A stretch of DNA of 64,000 bases from Pelagibacterium sp. 26DY04 (GTDB lineage Bacteria; Pseudomonadota; Alphaproteobacteria; Rhizobiales; Devosiaceae). The stretch is taken from NCBI RefSeq assembly GCF_031202305.1, contig NZ_CP101731.1, forward strand, positions 930,001-994,000, given 5' to 3'. Shown here one piece after another: positions 35,757 through 44,960 of this stretch. Position 1 is the first letter of the stretch. Each line of letters starts with the position of its first letter. Under the pieces are notes generated by a model. It searched no databases. It was not told where the DNA came from and saw only the letters and a program-made list of their open reading frames with translations. Both the position numbers and the translations under genes were made by a program.

Positions 35757-36631
35757 TGCGCGAACCGCTCAGCGAGCCCGCCCCGGCCAAGGTCAATCTT
35801 GCATTGCACGTCGTGGGCCGGCGCGAGGACGGCTTTCACCTTCTCCATACGCTCTGCGTCTTTACCGAACTGGCCGATCTGGTGACCGCCACGCCAGCCC
35901 GGCGCGACCGGCTGACACTGTCGGGCCCGTTCGGCGCCGACCTGCCCAATGGCCGCTCCAATCTCGTTTTGCGGGCGCTGGAAAAATATCGCGCGCGTTT
36001 CCCCGATCACCTGCCAGAAGGCATCGAGATCCATCTCGAAAAGCACCTGCCCGTCGCGGCCGGGCTGGGTGGCGGCTCGGCCGATGCGGCGGCGGTGCTG
36101 CGCATCCTCGCCCGTATGAGCCAAACCCCGCCCGCCGATGCCGAGCTTTTCGCCCTGGCGGCAACGCTGGGGGCCGACGTGCCCATGTGTCTCTTGAGCC
36201 GCCCCTGCGAGGTTGGCGGCATCGGCGAGGAAATCACCCCCCTGCCGGATTTTCCTCAGATGCATCTGGTCCTGGTCAATCCGCTCGAGGAAGTCTCCAC
36301 CCCGGACGTATTCCGCAAGCTCTCCAAAAAGCACAATCCGCCGATGCCGGACATGCCCGATCCGCTCGAGCGGGCTGCGCTGCTCTCGCTCTGGCTTGCC
36401 GATACCCGCAACGACCTCGAAGAGCCGGCCACCGAACTGGTGCCCGCCATCGGCACCATCATTGCGGCCATCGCCACAACGCCGGGCTGTGTCACCGCCC
36501 GCATGTCCGGCTCGGGCGCCACCTGCTTCGGCCTCTACGGCAGCGCCGCCGCTGCACACCAGGCCGCCCACGATCTGCGGGAAACATTCGCCGGCTATTG
36601 GGTAGCGGCAACCCCGCTGCTGGATGCCTAA
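35756..36631 (+). CDS. ispE: 4-diphosphocytidyl-2-C-methyl-D-erythritol kinase
   Basis: IspE phosphorylates CDP-methylerythritol in the MEP isoprenoid pathway. The 291-residue protein begins MREPLSEPAPAKVNLALHVVG, with K12 in the conserved AKVNL, then the GHMP ATP loop VAAGLGGGSADAAA (D110) and the late MSGSGATCFGLY. The ATG overlaps the stop of the TPR gene by one base, better than a TTG one codon upstream. ispH, a later enzyme of the same pathway, lies at 49645-50619. It ends 4 bases into the convergent APH-family gene. Confidence 0.96.
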   Translation: MREPLSEPAPAKVNLALHVVGRREDGFHLLHTLCVFTELADLVTATPARRDRLTLSGPFGADLPNGRSNLVLRALEKYRARFPDHLPEGIEIHLEKHLPVAAGLGGGSADAAAVLRILARMSQTPPADAELFALAATLGADVPMCLLSRPCEVGGIGEEITPLPDFPQMHLVLVNPLEEVSTPDVFRKLSKKHNPPMPDMPDPLERAALLSLWLADTRNDLEEPATELVPAIGTIIAAIATTPGCVTARMSGSGATCFGLYGSAAAAHQAAHDLRETFAGYWVAATPLLDA

Positions 36632-37530
36632 ACCCCGCCGACCTCAGGATCGGCCAGCAATCTCGCAAGAGTTGAACGGCCGAGAGCGCTCATGGCGGGG
36701 TTGGTTTCGCGATAATACCAGGCCAGCCCCATGGCCTGCTGAAACGCCCAGGCCGCGCCACGTTTCCACTCGATCGGATCGTCGTTCACAATGCCGCGAA
36801 ACAGGCTCCGGCAGCGCTCGTTAAGCGTATGCCAGGCCACGACCAGATCGAGAGCCGCGTCGGCGGGGCCAAAGCCTCCGATGTCGAGTACCCCTGCGAG
36901 ATGATCGCCATCGGCAAGCAGGTTTGGCGGAATCAGATCTTTATGACTCATGGTAAAGCGCGTAGGCCCGGGCAGGGCGCGAAACCGTCGCCACATCTGT
37001 CTCAAGCGGTCGACATCGAGAAGGCCCGCGCTCTTTTCAAAGCATTCCGCCATCCAGCGGTCGTGATCGGGAAGATGGCCGCCGCGCCCGGTCCCCGCAA
37101 ACTGCCTTCCGCGCAAATCCGCCGCTCGGAGTGCCCGCACCAGCGTGCCAAGGTCGGCGGCAAAGGTCTCGCTGTTGGCATGACTATCGGGGGTAACCAC
37201 CGCACCTTCGATCCATGTCTGGAGCGACCACGCCAAGGGGATGCCCGGCCCGGGCGTGCCAATCCCCAGAGGCTGGGGGGTCTCCACCCGACAATGCAGA
37301 CCGAACTCGCGCATCGCCAGCGCTTCATCATGAAGCGTTGCGGCGTGGCGTTCGGGATCGTCGGGCCGCAGCGGGAAACGGGCCGCGACGTTGCAGCCCA
37401 CGCGGAAAATCGCGTTCGTCGTGCCTGGCGTGACGAGCCGGGTGATTGTCTTGCCTCTGAGGTGGGGAAATTGCTCGCCGACCGCGCACTCAACCCGCGT
37501 CAGGTCGTATTCGATCTGGCCCTGGTGCAT
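36628..37530 (-). CDS. APH-fold aminoglycoside phosphotransferase family protein
   Basis: The 300-residue protein has the protein-kinase-like APH fold. The catalytic loop is SHKDLIPPNLL (H196, D198, N203), with lysine in place of the usual glycine in HGD, and the metal-binding aspartate is D216 in GVLDIGGFGPADAALDLV. The N-lobe has NAIFRVGCNVAARFPLR, the GTTN-x-x-F ATP loop region. Such enzymes phosphorylate alcohols on small molecules or antibiotics, but the substrate is not shown here, and it need not confer resistance. It converges on ispE with a 4-base overlap and lies 47 bases downstream of the DUF2207 gene's end. Confidence 0.82.
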   Translation of the reverse strand: MHQGQIEYDLTRVECAVGEQFPHLRGKTITRLVTPGTTNAIFRVGCNVAARFPLRPDDPERHAATLHDEALAMREFGLHCRVETPQPLGIGTPGPGIPLAWSLQTWIEGAVVTPDSHANSETFAADLGTLVRALRAADLRGRQFAGTGRGGHLPDHDRWMAECFEKSAGLLDVDRLRQMWRRFRALPGPTRFTMSHKDLIPPNLLADGDHLAGVLDIGGFGPADAALDLVVAWHTLNERCRSLFRGIVNDDPIEWKRGAAWAFQQAMGLAWYYRETNPAMSALGRSTLARLLADPEVGGV

Positions 37531-37577
37531 CGGTTGCTCCTCGAACGGTTTCGGTCGGCTATAGTGATCGCCGGCGT

Positions 37578-39458
37578 CTACCAGCCGCCACCGCCGCCGC
37601 CGCCACCGCCACCGCCGGAAAATCCGCCACCGCCCGTGCCCGACGAACTCGAAGCCTGGGGCTGGGAGGCGATCATGGCCGCACTCAATCCGGTGGCGAC
37701 CCCGCCCATGGTCTGAGCGAAACTGCCCGCCGAGAAATTCCCGCCGCTATACCAATGCGGAGAGTACCCGGCCGGCGCATCCCGGACCGCGCTGCGGGAG
37801 AGGTCGTTCTCGAATCGCTCCGACCAGGGCTTTTCCACGCCCAGCGCCATGGCATAGGGGAGGATGGTCTCAAAGCGGGCGACGCTCATTTCGGGCTCGT
37901 CCTGGAAGTTGAGCCGCTCCTTTTCAGCCGTATCGAGATACATCCTGAACCCCTCGATCTCGTCCATGACCTTGCGTCCATGCACGGTGGGTGCGCGCAT
38001 CAGGATGCCGAAAAGCAGGGTCACCGCAATGATGGTGATGGCTGCAACGAAGGGAAAGTCGATCCAGCGGGCGTCGAAAACATCGACGGCGAAGGCGCCC
38101 GCATTGAACAGGAAGATGCCCACAATGGCCGCCGCCAGAAACCGCCCGATGCCTCTTCCCTGCCAGAGGGTGCGCGCGCCCAGCCCGACGCTTGAAAGAA
38201 AGATCGCGGCAAAGGCGGCAACGAACACGAAGACCGGATCGAGCACGCCCAACAGCACCATGATAACCAGGCTGGCGAGCCCGATCGCCACCCCGATAAT
38301 CGTATAGACCAGATGGTTGTTGAAATAGACCCGGCGGTTCTCGGCCTCGAGCGCGGCGATAAAGGCGGAGCGGATCTTGTTGAGGCGCGGGCCGGAGGTC
38401 TTGTCGATCGTTATCGGGCTCATGGCCTTGAGGTCGCCGAAAATCACCGCCTCGCCGGGCGGCAGCGCTCCGGCCGGCTGCTTGCCGGTGACCGTCAGAG
38501 TGGTCTTTTTGCCCGCCTTGCCGATCTCGACGAGTTCCTTGACCGCCAGCGAGACCAGCGCCGCCGAAAAGGCAGTCCAGCCCGATTTGCCCCAGCCCAT
38601 GCGGTGGACATAGTGAACCAGCGCCGGCGAAAAATCCTTGGGCGGGTAAAAGCGCGGGATGATGACGCCCTTGGCCGGATCACGCCCGACGGCATTCCAC
38701 GCCAATGCGTTATAGGCGACGACGATCAGCAGCAGCACCAGCGGCGCCACATAGTCGCGATAGTCCGAGAGCCAGAACAGGGCGGCATCGGTGCCCTGCG
38801 GCGGCGTCAGTATTCCCTTTTCGAACGCCACCGAAACGGTCAGCCCTTCGCGCGGTGCCAGCGTCCGGGTGACGGTAAAGCGCGCGCGCCGGTCGTCGAT
38901 CCGCACAGCCGAATTGTCGGAGCTTCTGACGCCGAATTCGCTGGTATAGGCGTTGAGTTCGGTGATGTTCGCTCCCTCAGGCAGGACCACCAGCGCGCTG
39001 GCCCGCACGATGGGGAAGTCCCAGTAATTGCCCGTCGCGTTCCAATAGAATTCGTCATGATCGGCGAACATGCGCGCCGCCCGGCCCATGCGATAGGTGA
39101 TCTGGTACTCGTGAATGCCGGGGCGGAGCAGGGCGTCTGCCGACCCGATCCGGATCCGCTGTCCGCCATCGATGCCTTCGACCTCATAGGGCTCGCTCGC
39201 CCCGTTGCGCGTCACCGAGATCACCTCGAACGGCAGCCGGATCGTCCGGCCATCGGGGGTGGCAAGGCGCGTCGGCACGTCGCGGAAAATGCCGCGCCTT
39301 ATGCTGTTGCCCTCGGCGTTGACGGTGATCGCCTCGGTAATGGTGACCGAGCCATCCGCCGCGACCTCGAAGGTCACGTCGAACTGCCGGATTTCCTCTC
39401 GCGCCAGCACCGGGCCGGCGGTAAGGACGAGCAGCAGGGCGAAAAGCAGTCGCACCAT
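37578..39458 (-). CDS. DUF2207 membrane protein with Gly-rich tail
   Basis: The 626-residue protein has a signal peptide (MVRLLFALLLVLTAGPVLA) and an extracytoplasmic DUF2207 domain starting EEIRQFDVTFEVAADGSVTI and containing GIFRDVPTRL. Membrane helices lie near 240 and in a group at about 395-475, and a cytoplasmic region with WTAFSAALVSLAVKEL follows the first. The C-terminus is a Gly/Ser tail (GTGGGGFSGGGGGGGG). Proteins of this family often neighbour LemA genes, as here 5 bases upstream, and their role is unknown. A similar GGG-tail occurs in TPM proteins, which keep the same company. Confidence 0.88.
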   Translation of the reverse strand: MVRLLFALLLVLTAGPVLAREEIRQFDVTFEVAADGSVTITEAITVNAEGNSIRRGIFRDVPTRLATPDGRTIRLPFEVISVTRNGASEPYEVEGIDGGQRIRIGSADALLRPGIHEYQITYRMGRAARMFADHDEFYWNATGNYWDFPIVRASALVVLPEGANITELNAYTSEFGVRSSDNSAVRIDDRRARFTVTRTLAPREGLTVSVAFEKGILTPPQGTDAALFWLSDYRDYVAPLVLLLIVVAYNALAWNAVGRDPAKGVIIPRFYPPKDFSPALVHYVHRMGWGKSGWTAFSAALVSLAVKELVEIGKAGKKTTLTVTGKQPAGALPPGEAVIFGDLKAMSPITIDKTSGPRLNKIRSAFIAALEAENRRVYFNNHLVYTIIGVAIGLASLVIMVLLGVLDPVFVFVAAFAAIFLSSVGLGARTLWQGRGIGRFLAAAIVGIFLFNAGAFAVDVFDARWIDFPFVAAITIIAVTLLFGILMRAPTVHGRKVMDEIEGFRMYLDTAEKERLNFQDEPEMSVARFETILPYAMALGVEKPWSERFENDLSRSAVRDAPAGYSPHWYSGGNFSAGSFAQTMGGVATGLSAAMIASQPQASSSSGTGGGGFSGGGGGGGGGGGW

Positions 39459-39463
39459 TGCCG

Positions 39464-40018
39464 TCAGAATTTGACCTGCGGAACCGCGCGATCGGCTTCG
39501 TTCTCCAGCTCGAAATATTCGGCCTTTTCGAACCGGAACGTGCCGGCAACCAGATTGGAAGGGAACGATTCCACGGCGATATTGAGATTGCGAACCGCGC
39601 CATTGTAATAGCGCCGCGACATCTGGATTTCGTCTTCCACCGTCTGGAGCGCGGTCTGGAATTCGATGAAATTGGTGTTGGCCTTGAGGTCGGGATAGGC
39701 CTCCGCCACGGCAAACAGCCGCCCCAGCGCGCCCGACAGAAGCCCTTCGGCCTGGCCGCGCTCGGCGGGCGATCCGTTCTGCGCCGCCTGCACCGCGGCA
39801 CGCGCATCGGTCACCGCCTGCAGCGTCTCGCGCTCATGGGCCATATAGCCTTTGACGGTTTCGAGCATGTTGGGAATGAGATCGGCGCGGCGCTTGAGCT
39901 GCACATCGATTCCCGACCAGCCCTCACCCACAAGCTGCCGGTTCCGCACCAGCATGTTGTAGACATAGATGGCGTAGCCGATAACGGCCACGGCCAAGAT
40001 CAGGATAATCCATTCCAT
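39464..40018 (-). CDS. LemA family protein
   Basis: The 184-residue protein begins MEWIILILAVAVIGYAIYVY, one N-terminal membrane helix, followed by a long helical bundle: LVGEGWSGIDVQLKRRADLIPNMLETVKGYMAHERETL. The R-R-x-D-L-I-P-N motif is the LemA hallmark, and TNFIEFQTALQTVEDEIQMSRRYYNGAVRNLN is the second conserved block. LemA's role is not clear. It is encoded just upstream of DUF2207 with 5 bases between, so they are very likely one transcript and may form a membrane complex. Confidence 0.94.
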   Translation of the reverse strand: MEWIILILAVAVIGYAIYVYNMLVRNRQLVGEGWSGIDVQLKRRADLIPNMLETVKGYMAHERETLQAVTDARAAVQAAQNGSPAERGQAEGLLSGALGRLFAVAEAYPDLKANTNFIEFQTALQTVEDEIQMSRRYYNGAVRNLNIAVESFPSNLVAGTFRFEKAEYFELENEADRAVPQVKF

Positions 40019-40101
40019 CGCCGCACTCTTTCGCCCGCGTCCCCGATGCGGGGAGAGTGGCACCATGGGCGCGTAATATCAACGGGTTGGAACGACCGGC
40101 T

Positions 40102-41028
40102 TTAGGCTGCCCCGCCGCCGGCGGTTTTCAGCCACGCCTCGCCGCAGGCCTTGGCCAATTCGCGAATGCGCAGGATATAGCTCTGCCGCTCGGTCACCGA
40201 GATCACCCCGCGCGCGTCGAGCAGGTTGAAGGTGTGGCTGGCCTTGATCACCTGTTCATAGGCCGGCACCGCCATGGTCTGGCGCTCGCCATCCACCCCC
40301 TTGGCAAGGATCGTCTTGCATTCATCCTCGGCATCCTTGAAGTGCCGGAACAGCATCTCGGTATCGGCGGCCTCGAAATTGTATTTCGAGAACTCCTGCT
40401 CGTTTTGCAGGAACACATCGCCATAGGTGACCTTGCGGTCCCCCTCGCGGCCGTTGAAATTGAGGTCGTAGACGTTCTCTACCCCCTGCACATACATGGC
40501 GAGCCGTTCCAGTCCGTAGGTGATCTCGCCGGGTACGGGCGAGCATTCGAACCCGGCCACCTGCTGGAAATAGGTGAACTGGCTCACTTCCATGCCGTCG
40601 CACCAGCACTCCCAGCCCAGCCCCCAGGCGCCCAGCGTGGGGCTTTCCCAATCGTCCTCGACGAACCGGATGTCGTGCAGCTTGGCATCGAGCCCGATCG
40701 CGGCCAGCGATTGCAGGTAGAGCTCCTGGATATTGGCCGGCGAGGGCTTCAAAATCACCTGGAACTGATAATAGTGCTGCAGCCGGTTGGGGTTTTCCCC
40801 ATACCGCCCGTCCGTCGGCCGGCGCGACGGCTGCACATAGGCCGCGTTCCACGGCTTGGGCCCCAGCGCCCGCAAGGTCGTCGCCGTATGGAACGTCCCG
40901 GCGCCCATCTGCATGTCATAGGGTTGCAGAATGACGCAGCCCTGATCCGCCCAGAACTTCTGCAGGGTCAGGATAAGCCCCTGGAACGAATTCCTGGGGT
41001 CCATATGGGGCTGGGGCGCGTTGCTCAT
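40102..41028 (-). CDS. glyQ: Glycyl-tRNA synthetase alpha subunit
   Basis: GlyQ is the catalytic subunit of the bacterial alpha2beta2 glycyl-tRNA synthetase. The 308-residue protein has [60 protein letters not shown] and [13 protein letters not shown], the class II active-site order. Length is normal. Unusually its partner glyS starts at 46115 on the opposite strand, about 5 kb away, with the S49 peptidase, methyltransferase and polyprenyl synthase genes in between; the usual order in many bacteria is adjacent glyQ-glyS. Confidence 0.97.
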   Translation of the reverse strand: MSNAPQPHMDPRNSFQGLILTLQKFWADQGCVILQPYDMQMGAGTFHTATTLRALGPKPWNAAYVQPSRRPTDGRYGENPNRLQHYYQFQVILKPSPANIQELYLQSLAAIGLDAKLHDIRFVEDDWESPTLGAWGLGWECWCDGMEVSQFTYFQQVAGFECSPVPGEITYGLERLAMYVQGVENVYDLNFNGREGDRKVTYGDVFLQNEQEFSKYNFEAADTEMLFRHFKDAEDECKTILAKGVDGERQTMAVPAYEQVIKASHTFNLLDARGVISVTERQSYILRIRELAKACGEAWLKTAGGGAA

Positions 41029-41102
41029 CGGGGGTCCAAAACCATGGCGTTGGGGAAAGCGGCGCGACCGTAGTTGCGGCTCACGAAGAGGTCAAGCGCG
41101 CG

Positions 41103-41324
41103 CTATTCCTTCCCCGGCCGGTAGACCCCGTCCTCGCCGCGCTCGAGCGTCACGACGCCGCCCGATTTGACCTCGGCCTTGTTGCGCTCGATCTGCGCCC
41201 GCCGCCGCGCTTCGGTCTGGGCATCGTCCTCGGCGAATTTCTTGCGCCAATCGCGCAGGATCGACCGAACGCCCAGTCCGATCAGCAGCACCACCAGCAA
41301 TGTGACGAGAAAGCTCAGCGACAT
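41103..41324 (-). CDS. Small single-pass membrane protein of unknown function
   Basis: The 73-residue protein has one N-terminal membrane helix (LSFLVTLLVVLLIGLGVRSI) followed by a charged region, DWRKKFAEDDAQTEARRRAQIERNKAEV, that is likely helical, and ends VVTLERGEDGVYRPGKE. Similar small proteins sit between glyQ and the S49 peptidase gene in Rhizobiales. The spacing is 1 base from the peptidase stop, so it is translated from the same message. No function is known; an assembly or membrane-anchor role is a guess. Confidence 0.75.
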   Translation of the reverse strand: MSLSFLVTLLVVLLIGLGVRSILRDWRKKFAEDDAQTEARRRAQIERNKAEVKSGGVVTLERGEDGVYRPGKE

Positions 41325-41325
41325 A

Positions 41326-42195
41326 TCACAGCCCCAGACGTGACCAGAGCGCCCGGTCCTCCACCCGGGCCAGCAACTCGCCGGCCAGATCGGGCGAAAG
41401 GCTCGCGGAGAGCCCGAAGCTCGGAAGCTGGATCAGTCCCTTCTTCTGGCTGATCGGCTTGACCTGGTAGTCCTTGCCGAACCGCTCGCGCAGCGTGCCG
41501 TGCAGATCGCCCAGCGCATCCACCAGCCCCATCGCCACGCCGCGCTTGGCCGTCCAGAATTCGCCTGTGAACACCTCGTCGTCGGGCAGGGCGATCTTGC
41601 CCCCGCGCCGCGCCTTGACGTAGTCGATGAACACTTCGTGGATATCGAGCTCCATCCGCTTGATCCGCTCGATATCCTCCTCCTTCTCCGGCAGGAAGGG
41701 ATCGAGCGTCGATTTGTTCTGCCCCGCCGTATAGAGCCGGCGCGTGACGCCAAGCTTTTCCAGCGCCTCGACGAACCCGAACCCCGCATAGATCACCCCG
41801 ATCGAGCCCACCAGCGAGGAGGGGTCGGCGATGATCTCATCGCCGGCCGTCGCGATGAAATAGCCGCCCGAAGCGGCCGCATCCTCGACGAAGACCAGCA
41901 CCTTCTTGTCGTTTTCCGCCGCAAGCTGGCGGATGTGCTCGGCGATCAGCCGCGATTGCACCGCCGATCCGCCCGGCGAGTTGACGACGATCGCCACCAC
42001 CGGCGCCTTCTTGATCGCAAACGCCTTCTTGAGCATCGGCGCGACGCTGGCGATGTTGAGCCGGCCAGGCTTGAGTTCGTGGGAAATCACTCCCTGTAGC
42101 CGCACCACGGGAATGATCGGCCCTCTATTGCCGAACAGCCTTTTATACCAGGGACGCTTGGGGGCGTCGGTTTCGGTGTCGGCCAATGCGGTCAT
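41326..42195 (-). CDS. S49 family peptidase (SppA/SohB-like)
   Basis: The protein of 289 residues (ATG 42195 after a GGAGAGG site; another ATG is one codon upstream) is a small signal-peptide-peptidase-like serine protease. The nucleophile is S131 in LVGSIGVIYAGFG and the general base K161 in AGQNKSTLDPFLP, matching the Ser/Lys dyad. An oxyanion strand NSPGGSAVQS and ASGGYFIATAGDEIIADP precede it. No membrane helix is visible, unlike SohB, so it may be cytoplasmic or membrane-associated. It heads the glyQ-containing transcript and is divergent from nothing: the TrmN6-like gene lies upstream on the same strand. Confidence 0.92.
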   Translation of the reverse strand: MTALADTETDAPKRPWYKRLFGNRGPIIPVVRLQGVISHELKPGRLNIASVAPMLKKAFAIKKAPVVAIVVNSPGGSAVQSRLIAEHIRQLAAENDKKVLVFVEDAAASGGYFIATAGDEIIADPSSLVGSIGVIYAGFGFVEALEKLGVTRRLYTAGQNKSTLDPFLPEKEEDIERIKRMELDIHEVFIDYVKARRGGKIALPDDEVFTGEFWTAKRGVAMGLVDALGDLHGTLRERFGKDYQVKPISQKKGLIQLPSFGLSASLSPDLAGELLARVEDRALWSRLGL

Positions 42196-42241
42196 CATCC
42201 TCTCCAGCGGGGCTTTATCGCTTCCATTTAGGCATTGATTT

Positions 42242-43024
42242 CTATTCGTGCCAGTCCAGCCGCGCCTCTCCGCGCAGGATCGATCGCACCGGTTCGGCAA
42301 ACCCGTTGCCGCTTTCCCCATGCACCACCAGTGGCGGCAGCAGCCGCATGGGCGCGCGCGAGCCCTTTCGCCCCCGCACGAGAACGCGGCTGGCCGGCTG
42401 GCCTGGGCGTGATGCGATCGGCAGCACGTTTATTGCGCCCATGCGCGCATCGAACGCAGCCAGAAGTTGCGGCAGCACCTGGGCGAGATGGACGAAGATC
42501 ACCTCGCCCTTGGCATGGGCGCACGAGACCGCCGTGCGTATCCAGCCGCCCACTTCGCCATCCGTGTGCCGCGCCGCCGCCCGGCCCGGATCGGGCGCCT
42601 GCGTTCCGGCCTCGAAAAACGGCGGATTGGCGATCACAACGTCGAAGCTGTCGGTGGCCAACCCCAGCGCCCTGCGTTCGGCTCCTGTGGCCGTGGCGTT
42701 GATTTCCAGAACCCCGGCGCGGTCCGAAAGGCCGTTGGCGGCGATGTTTTCCGTCGCCAGCGCGGCCATGTCGCCATTGTTTTCGACAAGCGTTGCCGAA
42801 AGGGCATCCGAATGGGCGAGGGCGCAGAGTGCTGCCACCCCGACGCCGGCGCCCAGGTCGAGCAGTCGATGCGTCCCCTCGGGCACGCTGGCCCCCAGCA
42901 GCACCGAGTCGAGCCCCGCGCGGAATCCCTTTTCGGGCTGGATTATCGACAATTTACCACCAAGAAACGCATCCGCCTTGCGCTCTTGGCGTTTTACAAA
43001 TCCGGGCGGCTGGTTTACCGACAT
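42242..43024 (-). CDS. TrmN6-like SAM-dependent N6-methyltransferase
   Basis: The 260-residue protein resembles YfiC/TrmN6, which methylates A37 of tRNA1(Val). It has GFRAGLDSVLLGASV and the SAM loop LLDLGAGVGVAALCALA, then the catalytic NPPF in FDVVIANPPFFEAG, as in N6-adenine methyltransferases. The C-terminal region is Arg-rich (RGRKGSRAPMRLLPPLVVHG). The tRNA assignment is inference from the family. It is divergent from the polyprenyl synthase gene (89 bases between starts), and this pair with the S49 peptidase and glyQ is a conserved Rhizobiales group. Confidence 0.88.
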   Translation of the reverse strand: MSVNQPPGFVKRQERKADAFLGGKLSIIQPEKGFRAGLDSVLLGASVPEGTHRLLDLGAGVGVAALCALAHSDALSATLVENNGDMAALATENIAANGLSDRAGVLEINATATGAERRALGLATDSFDVVIANPPFFEAGTQAPDPGRAAARHTDGEVGGWIRTAVSCAHAKGEVIFVHLAQVLPQLLAAFDARMGAINVLPIASRPGQPASRVLVRGRKGSRAPMRLLPPLVVHGESGNGFAEPVRSILRGEARLDWHE

Positions 43025-43113
43025 AGGCGCAACAGTCCTGCTGGTGTTCGGGCCAGTATTAAATCACTGCGTCAAGGCGGGCCAGCGCGCGCCTTACTGG
43101 AGAATGTAGGCTC

Positions 43114-44133
43114 ATGGCGGTTGAGAATCTGGCGCCCAGACCCGTGGACGATGCCTCGGCTGTGATCGATCACCTGACCGGGGCAACCGCCGCAGGCATG
43201 GAGGCGGTCAATCGCCTGATTCTGTCGCGCTCCGATAGCCCGGTGGATATGGTGCCCGAAGTCGCCAATCACCTGATCGAGGCCGGCGGCAAGCGCCTGC
43301 GCCCCATGCTCACCCTGGCCGCTTCCGCCCTGTTCGGCCGCGCCCATGGCAATGAAATCCGCTTCGCCGCCGCCGTCGAATTCATGCACAACGCCACGCT
43401 CCTGCACGACGATGTGGTCGATGAGAGCGACATGCGCCGGGGCCGCCCCGCCGCCCGCACCATCTGGGGCAATCAGGCCTCGGTGCTGGTGGGCGATTTC
43501 CTGCTCGGCCAGGCATTTTTGATGATGGTGGAATCGGGCGATCTTGAGGCCCTGGGCGTGCTGTCCCGCGCCGCCGCGATCATCGCCGAGGGCGAGGTCT
43601 TCCAGCTCGCCAAGGCCGGCGATCTTTCGACGACGCCCGAGGACTACGAAAAGATCATCCACGCCAAGACCGCGACACTCTTTGAAGCGGCCACCGAAGT
43701 GGGCGCCATGGCCGGCGGAGCCGATAACACCGCCCGGCTGGCTCTGGCCAGCTATGGCCGCGAGCTGGGCATGGCCTTCCAGCTCGTCGACGACGTGCTC
43801 GATTATGGCGGCGCGCGGGGCGCCCTGGGCAAGAACACCGGCGACGATCTGCGCGAGGGCAAGATGACCCTGCCGATCATCCTCGCCCTCCAGCACGCCA
43901 CCGCCGCCGAGCGCCGCACCATCGAAACCGCGCTTGGCAACGCCAACTCCGGCGATGCCGAGCTGGCCGAAATCGGCGCCATCCTCACCAATTACGGCAC
44001 GTTGCGCGACACCATGGCCAAGGCCGAACGCCACGCGGAAGCCGCCCGAGCTGCGCTCGCCGACATCCCCGCCTCGCTCGAGCGCGACATCCTCTTCGGC
44101 GTCCCCGAATTCTGCACGGCGCGGGCTTACTGA
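43114..44133 (+). CDS. Polyprenyl diphosphate synthase (likely octa-/deca-prenyl, for ubiquinone)
   Basis: The 339-residue protein is an all-trans polyprenyl synthase that probably makes the long side chain of ubiquinone. The first aspartate-rich motif is DDVVD (99-103) in LLHDDVVDESDMRRGRP, and the second is DDVLD (226-230) in QLVDDVLDYGGARGALG. The GGKRLRPMLTL start and KTATLFEAATEVGAM fit long-chain enzymes such as IspB/DdsA; exact chain length cannot be read from the sequence. It is first of a run with an SRPBCC gene 3 bases downstream. Confidence 0.93.
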   Translation: MAVENLAPRPVDDASAVIDHLTGATAAGMEAVNRLILSRSDSPVDMVPEVANHLIEAGGKRLRPMLTLAASALFGRAHGNEIRFAAAVEFMHNATLLHDDVVDESDMRRGRPAARTIWGNQASVLVGDFLLGQAFLMMVESGDLEALGVLSRAAAIIAEGEVFQLAKAGDLSTTPEDYEKIIHAKTATLFEAATEVGAMAGGADNTARLALASYGRELGMAFQLVDDVLDYGGARGALGKNTGDDLREGKMTLPIILALQHATAAERRTIETALGNANSGDAELAEIGAILTNYGTLRDTMAKAERHAEAARAALADIPASLERDILFGVPEFCTARAY

Positions 44134-44136
44134 GCC

Positions 44137-44604
44137 ATGACCGGAGCAGGGCGCACCGATACTGCTTCGCGCCTTATCCATGCTTCGCCCGAACTCGTCT
44201 ACGCCGCCATGATCGATCCCGACGCGCTTGTCGCCTGGCTGCCGCCGGAGGGCATGCGTGGGGTCATGCACGCCTTCGATGCCCGCGAGGGCGGCGGTTA
44301 TCGCATGGAACTGATCTATGGCGATCCCGCGCCAGCCTCGGCCAAGAGCACTGAGAACTCCGATATCGCCACCGCCCGCTACGGCGCCCTCGAACCTGGC
44401 CGCCGCGTCGTCCAGTACATCGATTTCGATTCCGAGGACGATGCCTTTTCCGGCACCATGACCATGACCTGGTCGCTCGAACCCGAGGGTGAGAGCACAT
44501 TGGTGACCGTCACCGCAGAAAACGTCCCCTCGGGCATCTCGGCAGCCGACCACGCCGCCGGCCTTGCCTCCAGTCTCGCCAATCTGGCGCGATACGTCGA
44601 ATAA
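44137..44604 (+). CDS. SRPBCC (AHSA1-type) protein
   Basis: The 155-residue protein belongs to the START/AHSA1-like SRPBCC superfamily, with a hydrophobic ligand cavity: SRLIHASPELVYAAMIDPDALVAWLPPEGM, a strand pair YRMELIYGDP, and the helix TLVTVTAENVPSGISAADHAAGLASSLANLARYVE. The ligand and role are unknown. The ATG lies 3 bases after the polyprenyl synthase stop, so the two are translated from one transcript, though a link to prenyl metabolism is not shown. Confidence 0.88.
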   Translation: MTGAGRTDTASRLIHASPELVYAAMIDPDALVAWLPPEGMRGVMHAFDAREGGGYRMELIYGDPAPASAKSTENSDIATARYGALEPGRRVVQYIDFDSEDDAFSGTMTMTWSLEPEGESTLVTVTAENVPSGISAADHAAGLASSLANLARYVE

Positions 44605-44679
44605 TTTCCCAATCGTCTGTCGGGTGTACGCGCTATGGAACGTCCTGGCGTGTGACACGTCCAACGCAAGGGAACAGCA

Positions 44680-44907
44680 ATGTCGTTTCAGGGATACCTC
44701 AACACCATCAAGGCCAAAACCGGTCAGGGGCCGGACGATTTCATGCGCATGGCCGACGAACGGGGCCTGTCGGAAAACGGACGCCTCAAACCCGGCGTCA
44801 AGGCCGGCGCGGTAGTCGAATGGATCAAGTCCGATTTCGACCTCGGCCACGGCCACGCCATGGCCATCTACGCCCTGCTCTCGGGCAAACGCGCACCCGA
44901 GGCATAG
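44680..44907 (+). CDS. DUF4287 family protein
   Basis: The 75-residue protein matches the DUF4287 family: SFQGYLNTIKAKTGQGPDDF, MADERGLSENGRLKPGVKAG, and VVEWIKSDFDLGHGHAMAIYAL. The family is small and helical and found near SRPBCC or YdhG-like genes; its function is unknown. AAGGGA precedes the ATG. It is the last gene before a repeat-rich block of 1.2 kb. Confidence 0.9.
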   Translation: MSFQGYLNTIKAKTGQGPDDFMRMADERGLSENGRLKPGVKAGAVVEWIKSDFDLGHGHAMAIYALLSGKRAPEA

Positions 44908-44960
44908 CGCAGGCCGCGGCATGGACAGTAACCGCTCTCCGTTGAAGGTCCCGCTCTTCT

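Noticed and set aside
36628..37530. Antibiotic resistance gene
   Set aside because: The APH fold alone does not show resistance. The catalytic loop is atypical (HKD), and the context is core housekeeping.
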